From Clostridia bacterium (GTDB lineage Bacteria; Bacillota; Clostridia; UBA1381): a DNA stretch of 61,697 nucleotides. Below the pieces are notes generated by a model. It did no database searches. It had not been told where the DNA came from and saw only the letters and a program-made list of their open reading frames with translations. Location: positions 1 through 61,697 of the forward strand of contig JAGBHE010000006.1 of the NCBI GenBank assembly GCA_017935675.1. The letters run 5' to 3'. Made by a program: the position numbers and the translations under genes. Below are positions 7,778 through 16,682 of the stretch, one piece after another (position 1 is the stretch's first letter; every line of letters begins with the position of its first letter).

Positions 7778-8551
7778 TCAGCTTAAACCATTCATTTTGT
7801 CAACAAAATCCTTGCTTTTAACAGTCATTTCAATCCATGACGGGCGAAAACCGCTTTTTATGGCGTTGCGAACCGATTTTATATTAGACCAAGCCGCGCA
7901 GTAAAACGGTACTTTGCCGCGCTTTATAATTTCCAGCGCAAGCTCCGATGTAATTGCCTGCGCAATTCCACGGCGACGATACTCCGTCCGTACATCAACC
8001 CCGATTTGCAGCATATCATCACAATCAGCGCTGCAGCCTGCCAGACCGACTAAATTATCCCCATCATATGCTCCCACTCCGAGAACATCAAGCTCTTTGC
8101 GTTTCTCACATAAAGCGTTGCTCCATTGGGGAATGTATAGCTCTGAGAAATCTTCTTGTTTTAATAAACGCGTTTCATATAAGCACGGCAGCTTTTTTAA
8201 ATTGGTCAGATCCGGCAGAAAATATTCCGCCATAAAACAGATTTTTAAACCGTAATCAGACAATTTATCATTCAGTACATTCATATTTGGCGTTTCAAAG
8301 CAATGCTCAACAGGGTATTTTTTTATATAATCAGCTGCAATATCCGCAATATCGGATCTCACGGAAGCGACAATGTTATTCCCGTAAGAAACCATATTAC
8401 AGTCAAACGGAAGCGTGAGATATTTCCTTGCTTTTTTGTTTGGCATGGAAAGTACAATTTTATTTTCAACAGACAAAAAATCTTCTGCCGAGCAGTTTAA
8501 ATCTATTGCCGACTGCTTCATTGCGATATTCAGAATGTCCTTGTTTGTCAT
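7778..8551 (-). CDS. GNAT-family N-acetyltransferase
   Basis: A 257-residue protein whose C-terminal 110 residues carry the acetyl-CoA binding motif A (RTEYRRRGIAQAI) and the motif B region with AAWSNIKSVRNAIKSGF. The N-terminal half is divergent and probably gives acceptor specificity. I chose the ATG at 8551: GGAGG lies 8 bases upstream, whereas a TTG 15 bases further out would start on the ribosome binding site itself. Acceptor substrate unknown. Confidence 0.83.
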   Translation of the reverse strand: MTNKDILNIAMKQSAIDLNCSAEDFLSVENKIVLSMPNKKARKYLTLPFDCNMVSYGNNIVASVRSDIADIAADYIKKYPVEHCFETPNMNVLNDKLSDYGLKICFMAEYFLPDLTNLKKLPCLYETRLLKQEDFSELYIPQWSNALCEKRKELDVLGVGAYDGDNLVGLAGCSADCDDMLQIGVDVRTEYRRRGIAQAITSELALEIIKRGKVPFYCAAWSNIKSVRNAIKSGFRPSWIEMTVKSKDFVDKMNGLS

Positions 8552-8663
8552 TGTAAAATCCTCCAAATTATTTATAAATCAATTATAGCATACCATAATA
8601 ATAGCAGCGGTATTTGCGATAATTCCTAACGGTAAATGCTCGTCAATTACCATAACACATTTT

Positions 8664-9569
8664 TCATTTTGCAGGTCCACTTTTAAGTCCTCCTTTTGAA
8701 TATCCCGAAATAAACAGTCCCGCAATTGCTAATATTGTACCGATTACAGAAATCCACGTTACCGACTCCCGCAGGACCAGCACAGATGTTATAACTGTTA
8801 CAACAGGCACTATGTAAATATAAATACTTGTTTTTACCGCACCTAATATCTTTACGGCAAAATTCCACGTTACAAAACATAGCGCAGACGCACCCAATCC
8901 CAGATATATTATATTTAACAGATATGTCATATTGGCAAATCTCGAAAAATCCAATTTAAAGTCAAAAAGGAAGATTGCCGGTATCATAAATAAAATACCA
9001 TAAAAGAAGGTTCTGCGTGTTGTCAGAATAACCGAATATCCAAAGCTGCTTATTTTCTTTGTTAATATGGAATAGCACGCCCACACAAGAGCAGCAAGGG
9101 CAGCCAATATATCTCCCAAAGGATTTAACTCTAACCTTTGACCGTTAAAGCTGATTAACACGACACCTGCCATTGCGACCGCAAAACCGATAAAGAAATT
9201 TGCCCTTAGTTTTTCATCTGATTTCAGAAATAAGTGCGTAAGTATTGCGGTAAAGAACGGAGCAACAGATATAATAACTCCGACGTTTGACGCCATTGTA
9301 AAGGTCAGCGCGATATTCTCCAATAAATAGTATAAACAAATTCCGCAAAGTCCGGCTGACATAAAAGTTATTTCCTGTTTCAGGCTTACGCCCGTTAAAC
9401 GCTTAGGCACAATAATAAGCAAAGCAAGAAAACCTATTATAAAACGGAAAAGCAGAATTTCTACCGGCTGAAAATCAACTAATAGGATTTTTGTGGAGAT
9501 AAATGTTGTTCCCCATATTATTATTGTGAGCAAAGCCGTTAAATGTCCGATTGACGTTTTATTCTCCAC
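8664..9569 (-). CDS. EamA/DMT-superfamily transporter
   Basis: A 301-residue protein with ten predicted membrane helices in two EamA repeats. Features are WGTTFISTK near the first helix, PFFTAILTHLFL in helix 4 and a second repeat ending GTILAIAGLFISG. Members export metabolites or amino acids. I start it at the GTG (9567-9569), which overlaps the stop of the upstream AraC-type gene (GTGGAGAATAA); an upstream frame extension would run far into that gene. The tight overlap indicates co-translation with the regulator. Confidence 0.87.
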   Translation of the reverse strand: MENKTSIGHLTALLTIIIWGTTFISTKILLVDFQPVEILLFRFIIGFLALLIIVPKRLTGVSLKQEITFMSAGLCGICLYYLLENIALTFTMASNVGVIISVAPFFTAILTHLFLKSDEKLRANFFIGFAVAMAGVVLISFNGQRLELNPLGDILAALAALVWACYSILTKKISSFGYSVILTTRRTFFYGILFMIPAIFLFDFKLDFSRFANMTYLLNIIYLGLGASALCFVTWNFAVKILGAVKTSIYIYIVPVVTVITSVLVLRESVTWISVIGTILAIAGLFISGYSKGGLKSGPAK

Positions 9570-10395
9570 ACTGCTCACCGTCCTTGCTTTTGAAAATGTC
9601 TCGGTAAACGCCGGGAGCAAGTCCTATAAACCTTGTGAAATAATTTGTAAAATGGCTTTGGTCTGAAAATCCTGTTTGCATTGCTGCATCAAGCGGCGAA
9701 ATGCCTTGTCCCAATAATTTTTTTGCTTCGTTAATACGAATGTTCTCTAAATAGAGATATGGTGTAACACCTTTTGATTTTGTAAAGGCTCGAAGCATTG
9801 TGGATTTGCTGAGCGTTGCATATTTACAAAGCTGTTCTAAACAGATATGCTCCATATAGTTCTTTTCCATAAACTCACAAGCCTTTTCTATTTCCTCCCT
9901 GCACTCCGGTATACAGTCCTCAAAGGGCTGCCCGTAGTTTTGGATAAGTGCCGAAATTAAAAATAATAAATTTTCTTCTTTTCCGAAATCTCTCGCTGCG
10001 TTCATTATCATTTCGTGCAGCGGACGCAGATAGCAAGTGATTTCTTCATCGAAAATTACGTTGTGCGAAAAGCCGGGAAGCTCACGCTTTCCTGTTACTT
10101 CTTCTGCCAAGTCAAGCATAATCTCCTTGTTTATATTAAGTCCGCGATAATCTAATGTACCACCGTCATTTTGTATGCAGGAATGATTATCTCCCGGATT
10201 GAAAATTACAATGCTTCCCTTGTCGATGATGTATTCTTTGTTTTTGCAAGAAAGACAGCGTTCCCCGTTTTCGACAAAGCCAATAACATAATGTTTATGA
10301 AAGTGATTGGGAAAAGGCTGCACAATTCCCTCAAAGCGATAGGCTTCGATCTGCAATTCATCATCATAGACTACAGTTCTGATTTCTTTCTTCAT
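9559..10395 (-). CDS. AraC-family transcriptional regulator (cupin type)
   Basis: A 278-residue regulator. The N-terminal cupin (about 10-100) contains HFHKHYVIGFVENG and NPGDNHSC. The C-terminal pair of helix-turn-helix motifs (about 180-275) includes LCKYATLSKSTMLRAFTK and AMQTGFSDQSHFTNYFTRF. ATG with AAGGAGGG upstream. It overlaps the EamA gene by 11 bases, a common regulator-exporter pairing in which the regulator probably controls the exporter. Confidence 0.9.
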   Translation of the reverse strand: MKKEIRTVVYDDELQIEAYRFEGIVQPFPNHFHKHYVIGFVENGERCLSCKNKEYIIDKGSIVIFNPGDNHSCIQNDGGTLDYRGLNINKEIMLDLAEEVTGKRELPGFSHNVIFDEEITCYLRPLHEMIMNAARDFGKEENLLFLISALIQNYGQPFEDCIPECREEIEKACEFMEKNYMEHICLEQLCKYATLSKSTMLRAFTKSKGVTPYLYLENIRINEAKKLLGQGISPLDAAMQTGFSDQSHFTNYFTRFIGLAPGVYRDIFKSKDGEQCGE

Positions 10396-10488
10396 CTTCT
10401 TGCCCTCCTTATGATGATTATTATACAGCCTTATTCCATTAAAGTCTTGTAAAATATCTTCATTTTTAGATAATGAAAAAATGTTTTT

Positions 10489-11367
10489 TTAGATACACTT
10501 CCAAAGCATAATATTATTATCAAAATCAACCGTTAATTGATTATTGTCTTTTAACCACGCAAGATAGGAGCGCACTGTACTTCCGACAAGAACATATTGC
10601 TCAAAATTCATTTTTAAATTATACTCATTAAACAGCTTCTGCAAAATTTGTTCAAAACAAGTTGGCACAGAACAGATTTGAGTGATTTTTTCTGCAATCT
10701 CGTAAACCTTTCTGATATTGAAATCAGCAAGGGGAGCAATGTTATCCGTTATACCGGCGTGCGCGGGAACAAATATTTTGGCTTGCATATTTTTAACCGT
10801 TTCAAGAGTTTGAATATATGCACCGACATCATATACAAAGCTGATTTGATATTTATTAAGTGTTTCCACACTTGAAAGGCAGTCGGCAAGATAAACAACA
10901 TCATCATCTGTACGAAACCCCACCATATCAAAAAAATGCCCCGGCAGATCAATCATTTGCAAGCAATCGGGTAATACATCACTCGTCAATAGTTCTGCAC
11001 TGCTTTCACCGGCATATAAAAATTTATGCCTCAAATCTTTCGGCGGATATGCTCCGAACAAAAAAGCCGGGCCTAAAACAGTATACTTCGTAAAAGCGCA
11101 TTCAATATTCTTTGCATAAATTTTGCAATTTGTCTGCGCCTGCAAATATTTATTTCCGCCTATATGGTCTGCATTTGAATGTGTGTTATAAATTGCGCTC
11201 AATCGCCATTGGTTTTTATCTAATATATGTCTTACCTTTTTCCCGGCATCCTTATCATTGCCGCTGTCAATAAGACATACTTCATTTTCGTTTAACTTAA
11301 CAATACCTATTTTAGAAGGACTTTCAACATAATAATTTTTCTCGGCAATTTGAATCAGTTCATACAT
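10489..11367 (-). CDS. MBL-fold protein with HxNxDH variant motif
   Basis: A 292-residue metallo-beta-lactamase-fold protein. The usual HxHxDH motif is His63-Ser-Asn65-Ala-Asp67-His68: Asn replaces the second metal-binding His, as in a known subset of MBL proteins. Other ligands remain (LPGHFFDMVG, LADCLSS, VPAHAGI). The C-terminal 80 residues form a helical, possibly winged-helix, extension (FNEYNLKMNFEQYVLVGSTVRSYLAWLKDN). ATG with AAGGAG upstream. Substrate unknown; metal occupancy may be altered. Confidence 0.82.
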   Translation of the reverse strand: MYELIQIAEKNYYVESPSKIGIVKLNENEVCLIDSGNDKDAGKKVRHILDKNQWRLSAIYNTHSNADHIGGNKYLQAQTNCKIYAKNIECAFTKYTVLGPAFLFGAYPPKDLRHKFLYAGESSAELLTSDVLPDCLQMIDLPGHFFDMVGFRTDDDVVYLADCLSSVETLNKYQISFVYDVGAYIQTLETVKNMQAKIFVPAHAGITDNIAPLADFNIRKVYEIAEKITQICSVPTCFEQILQKLFNEYNLKMNFEQYVLVGSTVRSYLAWLKDNNQLTVDFDNNIMLWKCI

Positions 11368-11455
11368 TGCGTTATTGCTCCTTTTTAATGATTTGGATAA
11401 AAAATAATGTAGTGCTCAGATTAAGTTTTTTCAGTTATCTGCACCCCTTACTTCA

Positions 11456-13474
11456 TCAAAGTTTTTTTGTAAATAAAGCTCTTATGGCATTAAGCACTGC
11501 AATAATCATAACACCTACATCTGCAAATATAGCAAGATACATATTTGCAATACCTAACGCACCAAGTATCAAACAAATAAATTTAACACCTAATGCCATC
11601 GCAATATTTTGATAAACAATTCTCAGACACTTTCTTGATATTTTCATTGCCTTTGAAATCTTCATTGGATCATCGTCCATTAAAACCAAATCTGCAGCTT
11701 CAATAGCGGCGTCTGAACCCATAGCTCCCATGGCAATACCAATGTCCGCTCTCGACAAAACAGGAGCGTCATTGATACCATCGCCTACAAAGGCAAGTTT
11801 AGCTTTTCCGAGCTTCATATTCAATAATTCCTCGACCTTAGATACCTTATCTGCCGGAAGCAGCTCACTGTAAACTTCATCAATACCAAGTGATGATGAT
11901 ACTTGATTAGCTACTTTTTTCGCGTCGCCTGTCAGCATTATAGTTTTTTCTACTCCTGCCGACTTTAAGGCGGATATTGCATCTTTTGAATGAGGTTTTA
12001 CAATATCAGAAATTACAATATGACCCGCATACTTGCCGTCTATTGCCATATGAATGATTGTCCCTGTCTGATGGCAATCTATATGCTCAATTTCAAGATA
12101 TTTCATCAGTTTGTCATTTCCGGCTGCCACACTTATTCCATCTACCGTTGCTATAACACCGTTACCGCTGATTTCTTGAATATCGCTTACACGATTACGG
12201 TCAAGCTCTTTTCCATATGCTCTCTGTAAACTTTTGCTTATCGGATGTGATGATGCACTTTCTGCCAATGCAGCATATTCAAGAAGCTTTTGATTGTCAA
12301 TTTCATTATGATGAATACCATATACCTCAAAAACCCCCTGTGTTAATGTACCTGTTTTATCAAATACGACATATTTTGTCTGAGAGAGTATTTCCAAATA
12401 GTTTGAGCCTTTTACAAGAATACCCTCCTTGCTTGCGCCGCCGATACCCGCAAAGAAGCTCAAAGGAATACTGATTACCAATGCGCAAGGGCAGCTAATT
12501 ACTAAAAATGTCAACGCTCGATAAATCCATACACCCCAATCAGCCGAAAGTCCCATAAACAATATACGAATTAACGGTGGGAGCAGGGCAAGAGCTAATG
12601 CGCTGTAACATACAGCCGGAGTATAAATTTTTGCAAACTTTGATATAAAGTCCTCTGACTTTGATTTCCTTGAGCTTGCGTTTTCCACTAAATCCAAAAT
12701 CTTGGAAACCGTAGACTCTCCGAATTCTTTTGTAGTCTGTATTTTTAATACGCCTGTCATATTAATACAGCCGCTTATAATCTCATCTCCGACTTTTGTT
12801 TCACGAGGTAAACTTTCACCTGTTAATGCGCTTGTATTAAGGCTTGAAGTACCCTCTGCAATTATACCGTCAATAGGCACTTTTTCGCCCGGCTGAACAA
12901 TAATAACACTTCCGATGCCAACTTCGTCCGGATCAACCTGTTCAAGTTTACCGTTTCGCTCTACATTCGCATAGTCAGGGCGAATATCCATTAAATCGCT
13001 GATATTGCGGCGGCTTCTTCCCACGGCGTAACTCTGAAACCATTCGCCGATTTGATAGAACAGCATAACCGCTATTGCTTCCACATAATCACCGTTTGCG
13101 GATATTGCCAATGCCATAGCGCCGATTGTTGCAACTGCCATTAAAAAGTTTTCATCAAAAATTTGTTTATTTTTAATTCCCTTGAATGCTTTTTTCAATA
13201 TGTCATAACCAATAATTAAATAATCGGTCAGATATAAAGCAAAGCGCAGCCAACGTCCGGCTGATGAAAATAAGTATGTGTCAAGCTTTGCAAAGTTTTC
13301 TGCCGATATGAATTGTAAAACAAACATAATTGAAGCGGCAATAAGAATACGAATTAACATGGTTCGCTGTTTCTTAGTCATTCCTTGGCTGTTTTTCCTG
13401 CCGGCAAAAAGAATTAACACAACTGCCATTATTATTACAACTGCGAGTAGTCCGCTTGTTACGATTTCCTGCAT
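11456..13474 (-). CDS. cadA: Cd/Zn/Pb-type heavy-metal P1B ATPase
   Basis: A 672-residue heavy-metal exporter ATPase with TGES actuator loop, metal-selecting Cys328-Pro-Cys330 (SCPCALVISIP), phosphorylated Asp372 in DKTGTLT and GDGINDAP hinge. CPC with the last helices FADVGVMIIAVLNA fits the Cd/Zn/Pb/Co exporters (CadA/ZntA). The usual N-terminal HMA domain is absent; a separate HMA protein is encoded upstream on the same strand. I start at the ATG 13472-13474, since AAGGAG lies 9 bases upstream; an upstream TTG would precede the ribosome binding site. The gene name reflects family and context only. Confidence 0.88.
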   Translation of the reverse strand: MQEIVTSGLLAVVIIMAVVLILFAGRKNSQGMTKKQRTMLIRILIAASIMFVLQFISAENFAKLDTYLFSSAGRWLRFALYLTDYLIIGYDILKKAFKGIKNKQIFDENFLMAVATIGAMALAISANGDYVEAIAVMLFYQIGEWFQSYAVGRSRRNISDLMDIRPDYANVERNGKLEQVDPDEVGIGSVIIVQPGEKVPIDGIIAEGTSSLNTSALTGESLPRETKVGDEIISGCINMTGVLKIQTTKEFGESTVSKILDLVENASSRKSKSEDFISKFAKIYTPAVCYSALALALLPPLIRILFMGLSADWGVWIYRALTFLVISCPCALVISIPLSFFAGIGGASKEGILVKGSNYLEILSQTKYVVFDKTGTLTQGVFEVYGIHHNEIDNQKLLEYAALAESASSHPISKSLQRAYGKELDRNRVSDIQEISGNGVIATVDGISVAAGNDKLMKYLEIEHIDCHQTGTIIHMAIDGKYAGHIVISDIVKPHSKDAISALKSAGVEKTIMLTGDAKKVANQVSSSLGIDEVYSELLPADKVSKVEELLNMKLGKAKLAFVGDGINDAPVLSRADIGIAMGAMGSDAAIEAADLVLMDDDPMKISKAMKISRKCLRIVYQNIAMALGVKFICLILGALGIANMYLAIFADVGVMIIAVLNAIRALFTKKL

Positions 13475-13506
13475 TTTAAAAATCTCCTTTCCGTATTGCA
13501 ACCATT

Positions 13507-13624
13507 TTCAATAAGGGGCAAAGCCCCGTCATTCAACGTTTCAGTGGGAGATTGTACTCCCACTGAAAAAAGTAAGTGGAACCCGCCGCCTATAAAGGCG
13601 GGGGGACATCTTGCTTTTAGTTAT
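13507..13624 (+). repeat. Family A three-hairpin repeat, copy 2
   Basis: Near-identical to copy 1, with all three hairpins and TTCAATAAG...CTTTTAGTTAT ends. It lies between the HMA gene and the ATPase gene, inverted with respect to their transcription, so it would be part of their mRNA leader. Confidence 0.9.
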
Positions 13625-13634
13625 TTTGTAAAAT

Positions 13635-13669
13635 ACCCCTTAAAACTGCCGGAGCAAATTTTAAGGGGT
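13635..13669 (-). terminator. Intrinsic terminator or attenuator between HMA and ATPase genes
   Basis: ACCCCTTAAAA (13635-13645) and TTTTAAGGGGT (13659-13669) form a perfect 11-bp stem. On the minus strand it is followed by ATTTT. It lies after the HMA stop codon and before the ATPase, so ATPase expression may depend on read-through or on its own promoter. Confidence 0.65.
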
Positions 13670-13697
13670 TCCTTTTCGTTGCCAATGCAGCTGCGAA

Positions 13698-13916
13698 TTA
13701 AAGAAATATTTCACAATCCGGCTCAACCTTTTTGCACGCTTTCAAAACGTCCTGCATAACCGCAGCAGGTTCTTTGCCTTCATCAAACTCAACAATCATT
13801 TTCTGAGTCATAAAGTTTACAGTTGCAGCCTTAACACCCTCTGTCTTGCGAGCAGCGTCCTCCATAAGATTTGCACAGTTTGCACAGTCAACTTCGATTT
13901 TATAGGTTTTCTTCAT
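13698..13916 (-). CDS. Small heavy-metal-associated (HMA) domain protein
   Basis: A 72-residue stand-alone HMA fold with metal motif Cys-Ala-Asn-Cys (DCANCANLM) instead of the common GMTCxxC, strand VNFMTQKMIVEFDEG, and a C-terminal helix. Such proteins are clostridial relatives of the N-terminal metal-binding domains of P1B ATPases and may deliver metal to the ATPase encoded next. The ATG at 13916 has GGAAGGGG upstream; further upstream starts would cross the promoter/operator. Control by the divergent ArsR protein is implied by the palindrome at 13949-13974. Confidence 0.85.
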   Translation of the reverse strand: MKKTYKIEVDCANCANLMEDAARKTEGVKAATVNFMTQKMIVEFDEGKEPAAVMQDVLKACKKVEPDCEIFL

Positions 13917-13948
13917 TTTATTTAGCCCCTTCCGATTTATAATGCCTG

Positions 13949-14009
13949 AACGATTAAACATGTGTTTAATTGTTATTTTTATTATACTCACTTTGACTTA
14001 AAATGTCAA
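13949..14009 (-). promoter_or_regulatory. Promoter with ArsR/SmtB-type operator
   Basis: On the minus strand -35 TTGACA (14004-14009), 17-base spacer and -10 TATAAT (13981-13986), fully consensus. Just downstream of -10 lies a 26-bp inverted repeat (13949-13974) with 12-base arms AACGATTAAACA/TGTTTAATTGTT, one mismatch, 2-base centre. Size and position fit a CadC/SmtB operator. Confidence 0.87.
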
Positions 14010-14029
14010 CAGAAAACAAATGTCTTCTC

Positions 14030-14064
14030 CCGTTTGGGCTAAATATATTTCCGTTTGGGCTAAA
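14030..14064 (+). repeat. Tandem 14-bp direct repeat in the divergent control region
   Basis: CCGTTTGGGCTAAA occurs at 14030-14043 and 14051-14064, exactly 21 bases apart (two helical turns). It lies between the HMA promoter and the arsR-type gene, which suggests a site for a direct-repeat binding activator, for example the AraC-type protein at 14538. Confidence 0.6.
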
Positions 14065-14154
14065 ATTAATAAAAATTTTTATAAAATACAAATAAGCACT
14101 TTTATTTTTGGCAATTTTATGTTAGAATAAATTAAAAAGAAGGAGGTTTTGATT

Positions 14155-14520
14155 ATGCCTAAAATAGAGTTACCTCATAATCATAATGAAAATGTTGATA
14201 TTATACACGAATACACAGGACAAACTGAAAATTTTCAGATTTTATCCGATATATTTAAGCAGTTGAGCGACAGCAATCGGCTTCGTATTTTCTGGCTCTT
14301 GTGCCACTGTGAAGAATGTGTTATAAATATTTCTGCAATAACCCAAATGAGCAGTCCCGCTGTTTCTCATCACTTAAAGCAGCTTAGAGCAAGTGATTTA
14401 ATAGTAAGCCGCAGAGACGGAAAGGAAGTATATTACAAGGTTGCAGATACGAAACAGGCTAATCTGTTACATTCAGTGATTGAAAACCTTGTTGAAATTT
14501 CCTGCCCACACAATAAATAG
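14155..14520 (+). CDS. ArsR/SmtB-family metal-responsive repressor
   Basis: A 121-residue winged-helix repressor. The recognition region is MSSPAVSHHLKQLRASDLI and the wing RRDGKEVYYKV. Cysteines in CHCEECVINI lie where CadC-type sensors carry the alpha-3 metal site, and a His-rich N-terminus (PHNHNE) could add ligands. It likely senses Cd/Zn/Pb and represses the divergent HMA-cadA genes through the 26-bp palindrome. Start ATG at 14155 is placed 7 bases after AAGGAGG; an upstream TTG is too close to the ribosome binding site. It is followed 17 bases later by an AraC-type gene. Confidence 0.9.
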   Translation: MPKIELPHNHNENVDIIHEYTGQTENFQILSDIFKQLSDSNRLRIFWLLCHCEECVINISAITQMSSPAVSHHLKQLRASDLIVSRRDGKEVYYKVADTKQANLLHSVIENLVEISCPHNK

Positions 14521-14537
14521 AAAAGGATAAAAGAAAA

Positions 14538-15524
14538 ATGAAAGATAATTTTAATATCGAACATAAATTAAAAAATGTTCAAAACGGACATTTTCTGATA
14601 CAAAAGATAAGTCAGAACAAATCGGTTTTGGAGGACAAGAATTTTATAAGTAATTCACAAGGAAAAGGTATGACAAGTATTTATACAGTATATCCCGGTG
14701 TGGATATATACGTTAATTTTTTTCTTGCCGATAAAATTTCATTTTCTCATAATCCGATGAAAAATATTATACAAATAAATCATTGCCGAAGTGGAAGGCT
14801 CGGTTGGAAAATGGGAAATGGGTTAAGCATTTATATGGGAGGCGGGGATTTATCTCTGCATATACTTGATGCCTGTGCAGAGTCAGAAATGAATTTGCCT
14901 CTTGGTTTTTACGAGGGCATTTCGGTGTCGATAGATATTGATAAGTTTTCTGAAAATATCCCGTCAATTTTGAAAGAAGCAAAAATTGACATTGAACAGA
15001 TTTTATATAAATATTGCGGCAACGGAAGGAACATAGCTATAACAAGGCAAGATAAAATTGATTATATATTTTCTGTCTTGTATGATTTACCGCAAAATTT
15101 ACTCATACCTTATTTTAAGCTGAAAGTACAGGAGCTATTACTATTTCTGAGTATATCGGATTTTTCAGAAGAACAGGAATTAAACAAATATCATTCGGAA
15201 CAAGTGGAATTGATTAAGGAAATTCATAAGCAGCTTATAAACAATTTGGATAAGCGATTTACAATAGAGGAATTGGCACAGCAGTACCTTATAAACACAT
15301 CTTCATTAAAGTCAATTTTCAAGTCGGTTTACGGACTTCCGATAGCGGCATATATGAAGGAATACAGAATGAAATATGCAGCGGCGTTGCTCCGCAGCAG
15401 CGTTGACAGTATTGCCCGGATTGCTGCTTTGGTTGGTTACAAAAGCCAAAGCAAATTTACAAATGCATTTAAGGATATTATGCAAATATCGCCTGTTGAA
15501 TATAGAAAACAATACAGAAAATAA
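14538..15524 (+). CDS. AraC-family regulator of the PchR-like type
   Basis: A 328-residue protein with an N-terminal sensor half (about 1-200) containing QINHCRSGRLGWKM and YEGISVSIDIDKF, typical of AraC proteins found with metal or siderophore transport genes. A C-terminal double helix-turn-helix (about 225-325) includes EELAQQYLINTSSLKSIFKS and AALVGYKSQSKFTNAFKDI. ATG with AAAGGA upstream, 17 bases after the arsR-type stop, hence likely co-transcribed. Effector unknown. Confidence 0.87.
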   Translation: MKDNFNIEHKLKNVQNGHFLIQKISQNKSVLEDKNFISNSQGKGMTSIYTVYPGVDIYVNFFLADKISFSHNPMKNIIQINHCRSGRLGWKMGNGLSIYMGGGDLSLHILDACAESEMNLPLGFYEGISVSIDIDKFSENIPSILKEAKIDIEQILYKYCGNGRNIAITRQDKIDYIFSVLYDLPQNLLIPYFKLKVQELLLFLSISDFSEEQELNKYHSEQVELIKEIHKQLINNLDKRFTIEELAQQYLINTSSLKSIFKSVYGLPIAAYMKEYRMKYAAALLRSSVDSIARIAALVGYKSQSKFTNAFKDIMQISPVEYRKQYRK

Positions 15525-15620
15525 AAGTATTTTGACATATTTAAACATAAATTCAATAAAGGAAGAAAAGCCTATCTACGGCTTTGCACTTATGATATAA
15601 TTATATTGGAGGTGTTTTGG

Positions 15621-16682
15621 TTGAAAAATATTTCAAATGTTATAATCAATATTATCGTTACTGCTTTTATATTAACTGCGTGTTTTGTGATATGCCTTAT
15701 CATTCAAAATACAATCGGAACATACTCATTAATCCCCGCAATATTTGTTTTGGGAGCATTTCTTACATCGCTTATTACTGCCGGATATATTTATGGAATT
15801 ATATCAGCCGTTGTCAGCGTATTAGCGGTTGATTTTGCTTTTGAATTTCCATATTTCAAGCTGAATCTTACAATAACCGAAAATCTGGTTTCTGCGATTA
15901 TTATGATAATTATTGCATTTGTTACCTGTACTCTTACAACAAAATTAAAGAAACAGGAGGCATTTAAAGCAGCAGGTGAAAAAGAAAAAATGCGGGCTGA
16001 TCTGCTTCGTGCCATATCACATGATTTGCGTACCCCTCTTACAACGATTTACGGTGCAAGCTCTGCCATACTTGAAAATAAAGATGATTTTTCAGAGGAA
16101 CAAAAAACAAAAATGCTGCAAAGTATTAAGGAGGATGCGGCTTGGCTTACAAGAATGGTTGAAAATCTGCTTTCAATTACAAAGCTTGACGGAGATAATG
16201 TAAAAATACTGAAAGCATCAACTGTATTGGACGAGTTTATTGACTCAGTTCTTATAAAATTTAATAAGCGTTATCCCAATCAGGAGGTCATTGTCGATTT
16301 GCCTGACGAATTTATTACAATACCAATGGACGCGATGCTGATTGAACAGGTTGTTGTAAATATGCTTGAGAACGCTGTCTGTCATGCGGAGGGAATGACA
16401 AGGCTTTGCTTAAATGTATTTACGTTATCAAATAAAGTCATCTTTGAAATAAAAGATAACGGCTGCGGAATAGATAATGAGCGATTAAAAAATATATTTA
16501 AGGGATATTATAATTCGGATAATGTGTCATCCGATTGCAAGCGCAGCAATGCCGGAATCGGACTTTCTGTCTGCTCAGCCATAATAAAGGCACATGGCGG
16601 TGATATAAAAGCGGAAAACCAAAAAGACGGCGGTGCTGTTTTTCGTTTTACGTTAGATATGGAGGAACAGGTAAATGAATAA
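15621..16682 (+). CDS. KdpD-like sensor histidine kinase lacking the KdpD/Usp N-terminus
   Basis: A 353-residue kinase with four closely spaced membrane helices (about 5-95, DUF4118 type), a HisKA domain with His134 (ISHDLRTPLTTIYGASSAI) and HATPase boxes NMLENAVCHAE and DNGCGI. It lacks the long cytosolic KdpD and universal-stress domains of enterobacterial KdpD. The start is a TTG (15621) 7 bases after GGAGGTG; no ATG is available. It overlaps the response regulator by 8 bases. No kdpFABC genes are here. A role in sensing ionic or envelope change is inference. Confidence 0.87.
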   Translation: MKNISNVIINIIVTAFILTACFVICLIIQNTIGTYSLIPAIFVLGAFLTSLITAGYIYGIISAVVSVLAVDFAFEFPYFKLNLTITENLVSAIIMIIIAFVTCTLTTKLKKQEAFKAAGEKEKMRADLLRAISHDLRTPLTTIYGASSAILENKDDFSEEQKTKMLQSIKEDAAWLTRMVENLLSITKLDGDNVKILKASTVLDEFIDSVLIKFNKRYPNQEVIVDLPDEFITIPMDAMLIEQVVVNMLENAVCHAEGMTRLCLNVFTLSNKVIFEIKDNGCGIDNERLKNIFKGYYNSDNVSSDCKRSNAGIGLSVCSAIIKAHGGDIKAENQKDGGAVFRFTLDMEEQVNE

